Assembly: GCF_019352175.1 (NCBI RefSeq)
Contig: NZ_JACBYI010000021.1
Location: forward strand, 1-64,000
Length of the DNA stretch: 64,000 nucleotides
Direction: 5' to 3'
Source of the DNA: Paenibacillus sp. S150
Lineage (GTDB): Bacteria > Bacillota > Bacilli > Paenibacillales > Paenibacillaceae
The translations under genes were made by a program, and so were the position numbers. Each line of letters begins with the position of its first letter. Position 1 is the stretch's first letter. This document shows positions 24,448-33,307 of the stretch, piece by piece. Under the pieces are notes generated by a model. That model was not told where the DNA came from. It did not search any database and worked only from the letters and a program-made list of their open reading frames with translations.

Positions 24448-24885
24448 ATGACATACCGTGAGCAAACCATAGAGGTGTATCAATCGTATTTTGCGGTCGC
24501 CCGCCAGCTTAAGAAGCTGGCTCACCAAAGCGCGGCCAAGCTTGGGCTGACCGTGCATCAAATCGGCATCCTGAATTTCCTTCTGGGACATCCGGGCCAG
24601 ACCCAGAAAGAAGTAACGGAGCGTCTGGTGTTCAACAAAAGCCGGGTTAGTCTGCATATCGATGCGCTGGCCCTCAAGGGGCTGGTAAACCGTGCAGTGT
24701 CCGAGCAGGACCGCAGGGAAACGAAGCTGTATCTCACTCCCGCAGGTGAAGCCTTATGCCAGCAGTACAACGGGGAAGCTTGGTCCCATCAAGTGCTTGG
24801 TGAAGCGCTGGAGCAGTTCACGGAGCAAGAGCTGAAGCAGCTCATCCACATGAACAAGCAGCTGCTGCTGCATCTTAATCCCTAA
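24448..24885 (+). CDS. MarR-family transcriptional regulator
   Basis: This 145-residue winged-helix regulator has its DNA-recognition region about residues 50-85 (QTQKEVTERLVFNKSRVSLH) and wing EQDRRETKLYLTPAGEAL. GGCAGGTGCGG precedes the ATG. It is followed after 23 bp by an ABC exporter gene on the same strand, a common MarR-exporter arrangement in which the regulator responds to the exported toxin. The promoter carries an inverted repeat across its -10 box. Confidence 0.9.
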   Translation: MTYREQTIEVYQSYFAVARQLKKLAHQSAAKLGLTVHQIGILNFLLGHPGQTQKEVTERLVFNKSRVSLHIDALALKGLVNRAVSEQDRRETKLYLTPAGEALCQQYNGEAWSHQVLGEALEQFTEQELKQLIHMNKQLLLHLNP

Positions 24886-24908
24886 ATCTACAGAAGCTGG
24901 TGATATGA

Positions 24909-26732
24909 ATGTCCAGAGGCTTTGGACCGCCGGATGGCGGTGGTTATACCCGGTTGAAATTCGACGACCACGAACGGAAGGCCAATCTGTCCAAAGCACT
25001 GCTGCTGCGGATAGCCAAATATTTTCTCCCGTATTGGAAACAAACGCTGCTCGTGATGGCTGTGCTGGTTGTGTCCGCGGTGCTGGGATTGCTGCCGCCC
25101 CTGCTGATTCAGCAAATCATCGACCAGGCGCTCCCGGATAAAAACCTCCGGCTGCTGGTGATCCTTGTTCTGGCCTCGCTGGGGACAACGGTGGTTTCCG
25201 GCCTGCTGGGTGTGCTGCAGAATTATTTGAATTCTTTTATCTCCCAGAGCATTGTCTATGACATGAAAAATCAGATGTACCGCCATTTGCAGCGGATGCC
25301 GCTGCAATTCTACTCCGGGGTCCGGCAAGGCGAAGTAATCACGCGGATGACGAGCGACATTACGGGAGTTCAGGGTGTGTTCAGCAGCACTGTGGTCAAT
25401 TTTGCCAGCAATCTGTTCATCCTCGTCTCCACGGCCTTAACCCTGTTCATCATGAACTGGAAGCTGGCCCTGCTCGGCGTGCTGGTCATTCCCCTGTTTG
25501 TCATGCCTACCCGCAAAATGGGCAATGTGCGATGGAAGCTGGCCAAGCAGACCCAGGAAAAATTCTCCGAGCAGAATCAAGTGATCCAGGAAACGCTCAG
25601 CATCAGCGGATATCTGTTAATGAAGCTGTTCACCAAAGAAAGCACGGAGTATGCCAATTTCAAACAAATCAACTCCGAAGCCACACGGCTGCAAATCCGT
25701 GAATCGATGGCGGGCCGCTGGTTCATGATGGTTCTGTCCACTTTTACCAGCATTGGTCCGATGCTTATCTATCTCTACGGCGGAATTCTCTTCATTCAGG
25801 GCGAGCTGTCCGTCGGGGCCATTATCGCCTTTGTTGCCCTGCTGGGCAGACTGTACGGACCTGTGATGCAGATGACGAATCTCTATGTCGATATCAAGCG
25901 GGCGGCGGCACTGTTTGAACGGATTTTTGACTATTTTGATATGAAGCCGGAGATCGTCGATGAACCGCAAGCAGCGGCAATCAGCGCAGTGGGCAAGGAC
26001 ATCGCTTTTCATGACGTATCTTTTGGCTACCAGCCGGATAAAACAGCCCTGCACGGCATCTCGTTCACCGCTTCCGCCGGAACACTGACCGCACTCGTCG
26101 GACCCAGCGGTGCGGGCAAAACAACAATCACCAATCTCATTCCCCGCCTCTATGAGGTTGATTCGGGAGCTATCAGGATCGGGGGCAGAAGTATCCGGGA
26201 ATTCACCCTGGATTCCCTGCGGTCGCAGATTGGCCTCGTGACGCAGGACACTTATCTGTTCAACGGAACCATCCGTGATAATCTTATGTATGCAGATGCC
26301 GGAGCCGGCGAAGCCGGGATGATTGCTGCCTGCAAAGCCGCCTATATTCATGATTTCATCATGAGTCTGCCGGAGGGCTACGATACGGTGGTCGGCAACC
26401 GGGGGATCAAGCTGTCCGGGGGGGAGAAGCAGCGGATCTCCATCGCCCGTGTGCTGCTGAAGAATCCGCCGGTCATTATTATGGATGAAGCAACCTCATC
26501 CCTCGACACAGCCTCGGAATATTATATCCAGCAAGCAATGCGTTCCCTGCTGCAGGGCAAGACCAGCATCGTCATCGCCCATCGCCTCTCCACCATCATG
26601 GCTGCAGATCAAATCCTCGTCATTCAAGCCGGAGCAATTGTCGAGGAAGGAACACATGATTCGCTGCTTGAGCATAACGGCGTGTACAGGGATTTGTACG
26701 ATAAGCAGTTTGAACCGAAGGTGCTGGCATAA
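24909..26732 (+). CDS. ABC exporter half-transporter (LmrA/BmrA/MsbA type)
   Basis: This 607-residue fused half-transporter has six transmembrane helices (about 40-330) followed by a nucleotide-binding domain with Walker A GPSGAGKT, Q-loop LVTQDTYLFNG, signature LSGGEKQR, Walker B VIIMDEATSSLD and H-loop VIAHRLS. Such proteins act as homodimers exporting lipids or drugs. It is preceded directly by a MarR gene, so drug- or stress-induced export is likely. The start ATG at 24909 has only a weak GGTGAT site and may rely on coupling. Confidence 0.92.
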   Translation: MSRGFGPPDGGGYTRLKFDDHERKANLSKALLLRIAKYFLPYWKQTLLVMAVLVVSAVLGLLPPLLIQQIIDQALPDKNLRLLVILVLASLGTTVVSGLLGVLQNYLNSFISQSIVYDMKNQMYRHLQRMPLQFYSGVRQGEVITRMTSDITGVQGVFSSTVVNFASNLFILVSTALTLFIMNWKLALLGVLVIPLFVMPTRKMGNVRWKLAKQTQEKFSEQNQVIQETLSISGYLLMKLFTKESTEYANFKQINSEATRLQIRESMAGRWFMMVLSTFTSIGPMLIYLYGGILFIQGELSVGAIIAFVALLGRLYGPVMQMTNLYVDIKRAAALFERIFDYFDMKPEIVDEPQAAAISAVGKDIAFHDVSFGYQPDKTALHGISFTASAGTLTALVGPSGAGKTTITNLIPRLYEVDSGAIRIGGRSIREFTLDSLRSQIGLVTQDTYLFNGTIRDNLMYADAGAGEAGMIAACKAAYIHDFIMSLPEGYDTVVGNRGIKLSGGEKQRISIARVLLKNPPVIIMDEATSSLDTASEYYIQQAMRSLLQGKTSIVIAHRLSTIMAADQILVIQAGAIVEEGTHDSLLEHNGVYRDLYDKQFEPKVLA

Positions 26733-26752
26733 TCAATATGATTTAAGAAAAA

Positions 26753-26803
26753 GAAAACCGTAATGCGTCACTGTAAGAGGTGGCATATTACGGTTTTCTT
26801 TTT
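26753..26803 (+). terminator. Terminator of marR-ABC exporter operon
   Basis: GAAAACCGTAAT pairs with ATTACGGTTTTC around a long loop and is followed by TTTTT. It lies about 20 bp after the exporter stop. Confidence 0.9.
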
Positions 26804-26967
26804 AATAATGCTAATGTGCCGACGGCAAAAATCCGTGAAGGATATCCGGCAAAGCCGATAATATTGCCTCCATTGATCGTTATCCGTCCGGCCGCAATCA
26901 GCCTGCCGGTTTCCGTCCGCGGGTAAACGCCCGTTTCGCTTATGATGATCTATGAGCAGCCGGCCTT

Positions 26968-27147
26968 TTATTTGCCGCTCCCGTTTGTTTTTGCGCCGCT
27001 GCCCTTGGCAGCGCCTGTGCCTTTGCCGCCGGTTCCCCCGGCGGGTGCGCCTTTGGCCGGTTTCACAGGCTTCGCCGTTTTGTTCCAGCGGGTCCAGCCT
27101 TTGCTGCCTGTCCCTCTGCCTGTGCCGCCGCCTTTGCTTTTTGCCAC
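26968..27147 (-). CDS. Small Gly/Lys-rich basic protein (59 residues)
   Basis: A short minus-strand gene starts with GTG at 27147 behind GGCGGAGTGAT. The product begins MAKSKGGGTGRGTGSKGW and contains TRWNKTAKPVKPAKGAP, then more Gly-Thr-Lys-Ala repeats, ending NGSGK. It is strongly basic, unstructured-looking and rich in G, K, A and T, with no signal peptide. Small basic proteins of this kind are seen in Bacillales, often without known role; DNA or RNA binding or a spore-core role is only a guess. The plus-strand open frame over the same DNA is its mirror image. Confidence 0.72.
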   Translation of the reverse strand: MAKSKGGGTGRGTGSKGWTRWNKTAKPVKPAKGAPAGGTGGKGTGAAKGSGAKTNGSGK

Positions 27148-27336
27148 AATATCACTCCGCCCGATATTCAGTTTTCGTCTTGCTGTTATCTATATTCTCC
27201 TGAAAATCATTCTTACTCTTTAGAGTAAAAATCCCCAAAATCCCCCTCCGCTGCCCTCACCTTTTCAAGCCCTTTGATTATTTCAATATCATCTATCTTA
27301 CCATTCCTGCAGGCATTATGTCAGATAATTACGCAA

Positions 27337-27367
27337 GCAGCCTGCCGGAGCTGATCCGGCAGGCTGC
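27337..27367 (-). terminator. Hairpin downstream of asd
   Basis: GCAGCCTGCCGG pairs perfectly with CCGGCAGGCTGC around a 7-base loop. There is no strong T run on the minus strand, so it may be a weak terminator or an mRNA-end stabiliser. Confidence 0.6.
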
Positions 27368-27400
27368 TGCTTAGCCAAAGATTATGGAAGTGGGCAAGGA

Positions 27401-28486
27401 TTATTTCGGCTGAATGTAACCCTCAGCTTTTAGAAGTTCAGCAATTAGCACGGCTCCGCCGGCTGCGCCCCGGACCGTGTTATGGGACAGGCTGACAAAT
27501 TTGTAGTCATACAGCGTATCCCCGCGAAGTCTGCCGGCCGAGATACCCATACCGTTCTCGATATCACGGTCAAGCCGGGTCTGCGGGCGGTTCTCCTCTT
27601 CGAAATAGGTAATGAACTGCTTAGGTGCGCTCGGCAGTCCAAGCTCCTGCGGCCGGCCCTTGAAGCTGTTCCAGCGCTCAAGAATTTCTTCCCTGGAAGG
27701 CTTCTGCTCAAATGAAGCGAACACTGCGGCCATATGGCCGTCAGCCACCGGCACACGGATGCATTGTGTCGTGATGACAGGCTGTTCACTCTTCACAATC
27801 CCTTCAGCCGTCACGTTGCCCCAGATGCGCAGCGGCTCCTGCTCGCTCTTCTCTTCTTCGCCGCCGATATAAGGAATGACATTATCCACCATATCCGGCC
27901 AATCGGCAAAGGTTTTGCCCGCCCCGGAAATCGCCTGATAGGTGGTCACGACAACCTTGGAGGGCTTAAAGTCATGAAGTGCATGCAGTGTAGGCATATA
28001 GCTCTGGATCGAGCAGTTGGGCTTCACGGCAATGAAGCCGGTTTCCGTACCCAGACGCTTGCGCTGCCGGGCAATCACTTCCAGGTGCTCCGGATTAATC
28101 TCAGGGATCACCATGGGAACATCCGGCGTCCAGCGGTGCGCGGAGTTATTGGAAATAACCGGAGTTCCGGTGCGCGCGTAAGCTTCCTCCAGCGCCTTGA
28201 TCTCTTCTTTCTTCATATCAACGGCACAGAAGATCAAATCTACATCCGCAGCCACTTCCTCCACTTTGGAGGCATCCTGAACCATGATGCCTTTGACGGC
28301 ATCAGGGATAGGGGTGGACAGCTTCCATCTGTGTTTGACCGATTCTTCATAGGTTTTGCCTGCCGAGCTTGCACTTGCGGCAATTCCCGTTACCTGAAAC
28401 CAGGGATGATTCTCAAGCAGTGCGATAAAACGCTGGCCGACCATACCGGTACCGCCGACGATACCCGCTCTCAACTTACTTGACAT
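27401..28486 (-). CDS. asd: Aspartate-semialdehyde dehydrogenase (archaeal/fungal-type)
   Basis: This NADP-dependent enzyme makes aspartate semialdehyde, the branch point to lysine/diaminopimelate, threonine and methionine. The 361-residue product has Rossmann motif GIVGGTGMVGQRF, catalytic cysteine in AVKPNCSIQSYMPTL, a substrate arginine region and the late NGMGISAGRLR and catalytic-His region VADGHMAAV. The length and motif pattern match the longer archaeal/fungal-like Asd class rather than the E. coli form. The ATG at 28486 follows AAAGGAAA. It is monocistronic with its own promoter. Confidence 0.93.
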   Translation of the reverse strand: MSSKLRAGIVGGTGMVGQRFIALLENHPWFQVTGIAASASSAGKTYEESVKHRWKLSTPIPDAVKGIMVQDASKVEEVAADVDLIFCAVDMKKEEIKALEEAYARTGTPVISNNSAHRWTPDVPMVIPEINPEHLEVIARQRKRLGTETGFIAVKPNCSIQSYMPTLHALHDFKPSKVVVTTYQAISGAGKTFADWPDMVDNVIPYIGGEEEKSEQEPLRIWGNVTAEGIVKSEQPVITTQCIRVPVADGHMAAVFASFEQKPSREEILERWNSFKGRPQELGLPSAPKQFITYFEEENRPQTRLDRDIENGMGISAGRLRGDTLYDYKFVSLSHNTVRGAAGGAVLIAELLKAEGYIQPK

Positions 28487-28541
28487 AAGAAATTCATTTC
28501 CTTTCAAGCAGCCCCCATCGATAGGTGCTTTTTAATAACCG

Positions 28542-28570
28542 ATTATAAATGATATATGCAGCTTACACAA
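28542..28570 (-). promoter_or_regulatory. SigA promoter of asd
   Basis: On the minus strand TTGTGT (28565-28570) and TATAAT (28542-28547) are spaced by 17 bp, about 55 bp ahead of the start codon. Confidence 0.7.
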
Positions 28571-28613
28571 TATGTGATTGTAAAGAAGGGGCATTTGGAG
28601 AAAAAATTGCCGG

Positions 28614-29825
28614 TCACGAAGCCCCCAGGCGTTTGGCCAGCTCTCCGAGATCCTGTCCCTTAAGCGCCCCTTCCACAAGCAGGGGCAGCAAGGCCGGAGT
28701 GCAGGCGAAGCAAGGGGTGCCGTCGCGTGACAGCTGCCCGGCCAGGCGCTCGTCATAGGAGGGCTTGCCTTCATCGGACAACGCCAGCAGCGTCATGGTC
28801 CGGACGCCTGACTCCCGCAGCTCCCGCATCCGTCGCACCAGACCGGCCTGGTTGCCGTTCTCATAGAGATCAGAGACAATAATGAACAGCGTCTTCTTCG
28901 GCTCTTCAATGAACTGCTCGCAGTACTTCACCGACTTGTGGATATCTGTTCCGCCGCCAAGCTGTATCCCGAAGAGCATATCCACCGGATCATTCGCACA
29001 TTGCTCGGTCAAATCCACAACCTCGGTATCGAATACCACCACGCGGGTGTTCAACGCCGGAATGCTGGCGAAGATGGACCCGATGACTGAGGCCCAGATA
29101 ATGGAGCTGGCCATGGAGCCGCTCTGGTCAATATCCACGATGACCGTCCATTCCTTGCTGCGCCGCGCCCGGTCGAAATAATAAAACCGCTCCGGAATGA
29201 TCATCCGCCGTTCCTGGTCATAATGCTTCAGGTTCCGCTGAATAGTCAGCTTCCAGTCCAGCCCGCTGAGTGAAGGCAGCGGAGAATGCTGCCGTTTGTT
29301 CAGCGCTCCGGTAACGGCCCGGCGGATATCGGTCTCCAGCAGCTTCACCAGATCATCGACCAGCGCCTTGACCAGCATCCGTGCAGTATCCTTGGTCTTC
29401 CCGGGGATTTTGCCCTTAAGGGACAGGAGCGTGCCGACGAGCTGAATATCCGGCTTCACCGCAGCCAGCAGCTCCGGCTCAAACAGCAGCTGCTTCCAGC
29501 CCCGGCGCTCCATCGCATCGCTCTGGATGATCGAGACCACATCCTCCGGGAAATAGCTGCGCACATCCCCCAGCCATTTGGAGAGATGCAGGGCGGCAGG
29601 ACCGCTGCCTGCACCTTTGCCCCTGCCGCCCCCGGAATTTCCCGGGCTGCCGCCTCCGCCGGTCTCATCGTAGATAGCGGCAAGCGCTGAATCCATGATT
29701 AATTCCTCATCAGTCAGGTTAATTTGGCCGCCTTCACCATAGCTTGCAAGCGAGGCTTCGGCTTCCTGGCCGAGAATCAGCCGCCAACGGTTTACTGTGC
29801 TCTCCTGCTTGTTGTCGTTCACCAT
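28614..29825 (-). CDS. VWA-domain protein of MoxR/DUF5682/SWIM operon (YehP-like)
   Basis: This 403-residue cytoplasmic protein has a helical N-terminal half with a Gly-rich linker (about residues 55-75) and a von Willebrand factor A domain from about residue 225. The metal-ion-dependent adhesion site is intact: DIDQSGSMASS, a Thr in LGGGTDIHKS, and an Asp in IIVSDLYENG. VWA partners of MoxR ATPases are thought to link the chaperone-like ATPase to its target. It starts at the base after the DUF5682 stop, so expression is tightly coupled. It is the last gene of a five-gene operon. Similar genes (yehP) sit beside yehL and yehM in E. coli. Confidence 0.88.
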   Translation of the reverse strand: MVNDNKQESTVNRWRLILGQEAEASLASYGEGGQINLTDEELIMDSALAAIYDETGGGGSPGNSGGGRGKGAGSGPAALHLSKWLGDVRSYFPEDVVSIIQSDAMERRGWKQLLFEPELLAAVKPDIQLVGTLLSLKGKIPGKTKDTARMLVKALVDDLVKLLETDIRRAVTGALNKRQHSPLPSLSGLDWKLTIQRNLKHYDQERRMIIPERFYYFDRARRSKEWTVIVDIDQSGSMASSIIWASVIGSIFASIPALNTRVVVFDTEVVDLTEQCANDPVDMLFGIQLGGGTDIHKSVKYCEQFIEEPKKTLFIIVSDLYENGNQAGLVRRMRELRESGVRTMTLLALSDEGKPSYDERLAGQLSRDGTPCFACTPALLPLLVEGALKGQDLGELAKRLGAS

Positions 29826-32171
29826 CTATAAATCCCCGAAGTCAAAATCATTCAGATCATCCAGCATCTTGGCTTCATCCTCCTTCAATTCTCCGGTAAG
29901 AATCTCCGCCGCCTGCTCCGCGTCCACACCCCACAGCTCGCCGAGCAATTCGGAGATCAGCGTCTTCTCCCTTGGCGAGAAGGTGCTGAACGCCCGCCGC
30001 AGAAACACCAGCGCCCGCTTGAATTCATCCTCCTCCAGCCCGTTGATATAATCATTAAGCTGCTCCCATAGGCTCATTCTTGACAGCAGCCCATACCGGT
30101 TACGCATGGACAGCCCTTCAAACCAGCCGGCTCCGAGATCCGCCGGGATGCCGGGAGACAAACGGCGGGAGACTTCAGCGGCGACCTCTTCAGCAGAAAC
30201 CGCTCCACGCTCCATCAGGATGGCACAGGCGAAGCCGGACAGCCGCGGATTGCGGTCATCCCGCTCCGACAGATGCAGCAGCTCCCGCAGCCACAGCGCT
30301 TCATCCACCGTCCCGCTGTGGTCCAGCGAGATTCCGTTCAGCTCATTCATTGCAACAATCATCCGGCCGGCGGCCTCGTCATTGCAGCCGCTGGCATCAA
30401 GCAGGAACAGGCTGCCGCGCCGGAACAGCTCCTCCAGCAGCGGCGTCAGCGGCACTGTGTCCAACTTGCGGATGCCGCCGAAGCCGATAATCATTGCCAG
30501 CTCGCGGGCTGCGGCGGCCATGCCGACCACATCCCGGCTGTCGGCAGCGAGGCTCTGGAGCACCCGGCTGGCTTCCTCCATCTGCGCTGTCATTCCGCAT
30601 TCACAGGCAACCCGGATGAGCGCCGAGGCTTCGGCGATGGAACGGCAGGCCTGCAGCTTCTCACGCAGCACATAGGCGGCCGCCACTTCGATGGTCTCCC
30701 CCAGCAGCGTCGATTCAACCACCTGAATCTCCACCTCCGGCGTCCACTGGATGATCCAGTACTCCGCCCAGGTTGCCGCATCCTGCCCGCTCGGGCGGTT
30801 CTTGGCAAAAGAGATGCCGAGCAGCCTCAGCCGATGGAACAGAATCGACCGGTTCAGGTCCAAAAAGGCTGCCTCCGTACTGGACACCCTGCGGTTCTCC
30901 CGCAGGTCGAGCGGCAGCTCGGCGGCTACGGCCGATTTATACTTCTCCAGCTTATAGCGCTTCAGCAGCCGGTTCAGATCGTCCTGAATCGGTGTCTGGC
31001 TGACGCCATCGGCAAGCTGGCCGATGGCGGTCCCCACATCCACCCTCGCCAGGGCGTCGGCGATGACGGACAGCTCGCCGTGGCCCAGCAGCGTTTGCGC
31101 GGCATCGCGCAAATCGCGCAGCGTAGGCGCACTGCCGCCGTGCAGCGCGGCCAGCGACTCCGCCAGCCGCACCGCCTCGATCACCTCGGCGGTGGAGCGG
31201 TGGGTCCCGCCGCTGCGCAGCTGGCCGGCCACCGTGGAGAGATAGCGATGTGCCAGCTCCTCCGGCCGTCCGGCGGCCATGGTCTCCCACATCATCTCAA
31301 AATACTGCGGGGCTCCATTCCCCGCCCCGTAGCCTGACATCGTCGAGAGCTTGTAGTATGAATACGGCATCAGCGTCAGCTTGGTGCTCCGCACCGGCAG
31401 ACCCGCCAGCTCGCGGTCGGCCAGACCCTCCGACAGATCGGCAAGCGCGGACGCGTGGTACGCGCCGCAGATGACCACGATCTTGTCAGGCGCATGTCCG
31501 GCGGCCACTTTCTCCATGATCTGCCGCCGCATATAGGCCTCGCGCAGCGCGTTATAGGCATGCTCCTTCGGCTGCTCAAGCTGCTCCCTGCCCTCAGACA
31601 GCGCCCGCATTTCGGCTGAGAATGACAGGATTGCCGCCCGGTAAGCTCCGGCATTCGCATTATGCTCGTAATTGCGCTCCCAGTACATATCATAGTCATA
31701 TTCTCCGGCAAGCCGGGCAATCCGGCTGTACACCGGTTCCTGCTCCATGACTTCTTCAGCGGCGGGCTCCCCGGCTCCATCCGCCTCAGGCTTCACTCCC
31801 CGTCCGGAAGGGCCTTCCCGTCTTATGGCATCCTGCAGGCTTAAGGTGACCGAGGATGGAAGATCAATGAACGCTGCCTCCGCCCCGTTGTCCCTGGCCC
31901 ATTTCATGCCCTGATATTCCGGTGAATACACCGCCAGCGGCCACAGGACGGTGCGTACCGGCAATTCCTCCGTGAAGGCAAGTATCGCAACCGGAGGTTT
32001 TGTTGAGCTATGCGTTAAATGGCGGATTTCATCCGTCGCATCGCTTGGGCCTTCGATCAGCACCGCCGTCGGCTGAAGCACATTCAGGTAATCCAGCAGA
32101 TGCTTCGCGCCGCCCGGAGACAGATGCCGCACTCCAAAAATATGTACCCCGGCTTCGGCAGTCGCTTTCAC
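29826..32171 (-). CDS. DUF5682 family protein (YehM-like, TraB/EreA-like N-domain)
   Basis: This large (781 residues) protein is without signal peptide. The N-terminal region has VHIFGVRHLSPGGAKHL, LIEGPSD and, near residue 235, VICGAYHASAL. That histidine/glutamate pattern recalls the TraB/ChaN/erythromycin-esterase-like fold, so a hydrolytic or haem/metal role is possible. The middle and C-terminal parts are alpha-helical repeats, ending in an acidic tail (LDDLNDFDFGDL). It starts with GTG in a GTGA overlap with the MoxR gene and abuts the VWA gene. The function of DUF5682 proteins is not established, and the operon context is the main clue. Confidence 0.85.
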   Translation of the reverse strand: MKATAEAGVHIFGVRHLSPGGAKHLLDYLNVLQPTAVLIEGPSDATDEIRHLTHSSTKPPVAILAFTEELPVRTVLWPLAVYSPEYQGMKWARDNGAEAAFIDLPSSVTLSLQDAIRREGPSGRGVKPEADGAGEPAAEEVMEQEPVYSRIARLAGEYDYDMYWERNYEHNANAGAYRAAILSFSAEMRALSEGREQLEQPKEHAYNALREAYMRRQIMEKVAAGHAPDKIVVICGAYHASALADLSEGLADRELAGLPVRSTKLTLMPYSYYKLSTMSGYGAGNGAPQYFEMMWETMAAGRPEELAHRYLSTVAGQLRSGGTHRSTAEVIEAVRLAESLAALHGGSAPTLRDLRDAAQTLLGHGELSVIADALARVDVGTAIGQLADGVSQTPIQDDLNRLLKRYKLEKYKSAVAAELPLDLRENRRVSSTEAAFLDLNRSILFHRLRLLGISFAKNRPSGQDAATWAEYWIIQWTPEVEIQVVESTLLGETIEVAAAYVLREKLQACRSIAEASALIRVACECGMTAQMEEASRVLQSLAADSRDVVGMAAAARELAMIIGFGGIRKLDTVPLTPLLEELFRRGSLFLLDASGCNDEAAGRMIVAMNELNGISLDHSGTVDEALWLRELLHLSERDDRNPRLSGFACAILMERGAVSAEEVAAEVSRRLSPGIPADLGAGWFEGLSMRNRYGLLSRMSLWEQLNDYINGLEEDEFKRALVFLRRAFSTFSPREKTLISELLGELWGVDAEQAAEILTGELKEDEAKMLDDLNDFDFGDL

Positions 32172-33271
32172 TCGTTCATCTCCTTACAGGCCTGGTACAG
32201 GCCGCGCCATTCCGTTCCTTTTTTCTTCATCACATTATCCAGATATTCTCTCCAGACCAGCCTGTCCTTGTCATCATCCTTGACGATCGCCCCCTGCAGC
32301 CCGGCGGCAAGGTCACGGTCTGTCAGTTCACCGTCGCCGAAGCTGGCCGCAAGCGCCATGCTGTTCGTCAGCAGCGAGATGGCCTCTGCTGTAGAGATCA
32401 CTCCTGCAGGGGTTTTCACCTTCTCCTTCCTGTCGAGCGTCATGCCGCTGCGCAGCTCGCGGAAGATCGTCACGACCTTGAGCAGCGCCTCATCCGCCGG
32501 AACGGAGGCGCCAAGGTTATAGGAGGAAGCAATCTCGGCGACCCGCTTCTTCACAATCGACAATTCGGTTTCAATATCCGTAGGCGCGGGCAGCACTATA
32601 ATGTTGAAGCGCCGCTTCAGCGCCGCCGACATTTCATTGACTCCGCGGTCTCTGGTATTGGCAGTGGCGATGATGGAGAAGCCCTTGCGCGCACCTGCCT
32701 CCTTGCCCAGCTCCGGCACGGAGATTGTCTTCTCCGAGAGAATGGAGATCAGCGCATCCTGCACCTCCGAAGCACAGCGTGAGATTTCTTCGAAGCGGGC
32801 GATTCCGCCGTCCTCCATGGCCCGCATGATCGGGCTTTTGACCAGCGCTTCCGGGGTCGGGCCGCCAGACAGCAGCATCGCATAATTCCAGGAATAGCGC
32901 ACATGCTCTTCACTGGTGCCGGCAGTGCCCTGCACAACCAGCCCCGAGTTGCCGTAGATCGCCGCCGCCAGATTCTCCGACAGCCAGGATTTGGCCGTCC
33001 CCGGCTCGCCGATCAGCAGCAGCGCCCGGTCGGTGACCAGCGTGGCGACCGCCATCTCGATCAGACGCGTGCTGCCGATATACTTGGGCGTAATTAAGGT
33101 TTGGCCGGCCTTGCCTCCTGCGATAAAGGTCAACACCGCTCTGGGAGACATCTGCCATCCGGCCGGGATGCTGCCCTTGTCCTCCCTGCGCAGCGCCTCC
33201 AGTTCCTCACGGTACAATACCTCTGCCGGCAGCCGCATATAATCCTGAAGCTGCTCTTGTTCTGTTGACAT
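32168..33271 (-). CDS. MoxR-family AAA+ ATPase (YehL-like)
   Basis: This 367-residue AAA+ ATPase is of the MoxR branch, which acts as a chaperone with VWA partners. Walker A is IGEPGTAKSW (about residues 88-97). The Walker B region is GGIARFEEISR, with Glu-Glu in place of the usual Asp-Glu. Sensor 1 is SIIATANTRDRGVNEM and the arginine finger is in ALKRRF. The ATG at 33271 is preferred over one two codons earlier because GGGAGAG then has correct spacing. It lies third in the operon, between the HEAT-like gene (36 bp away) and the DUF5682 gene (4-bp overlap). Confidence 0.92.
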   Translation of the reverse strand: MSTEQEQLQDYMRLPAEVLYREELEALRREDKGSIPAGWQMSPRAVLTFIAGGKAGQTLITPKYIGSTRLIEMAVATLVTDRALLLIGEPGTAKSWLSENLAAAIYGNSGLVVQGTAGTSEEHVRYSWNYAMLLSGGPTPEALVKSPIMRAMEDGGIARFEEISRCASEVQDALISILSEKTISVPELGKEAGARKGFSIIATANTRDRGVNEMSAALKRRFNIIVLPAPTDIETELSIVKKRVAEIASSYNLGASVPADEALLKVVTIFRELRSGMTLDRKEKVKTPAGVISTAEAISLLTNSMALAASFGDGELTDRDLAAGLQGAIVKDDDKDRLVWREYLDNVMKKKGTEWRGLYQACKEMNE

Positions 33272-33307
33272 GGACATCTCTCCCTTGTATGAATATGGAC
33301 CGCCTGG

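Noticed and set aside
26942..27223. Proline/leucine-rich plus-strand frame
   Set aside because: It is the complement of the 59-residue Gly/Lys-rich gene, which has the better start site.
30273..31337. 354-codon plus-strand frame opposite the DUF5682 gene
   Set aside because: Antisense shadow of a tightly coupled operon gene, with no start signal.
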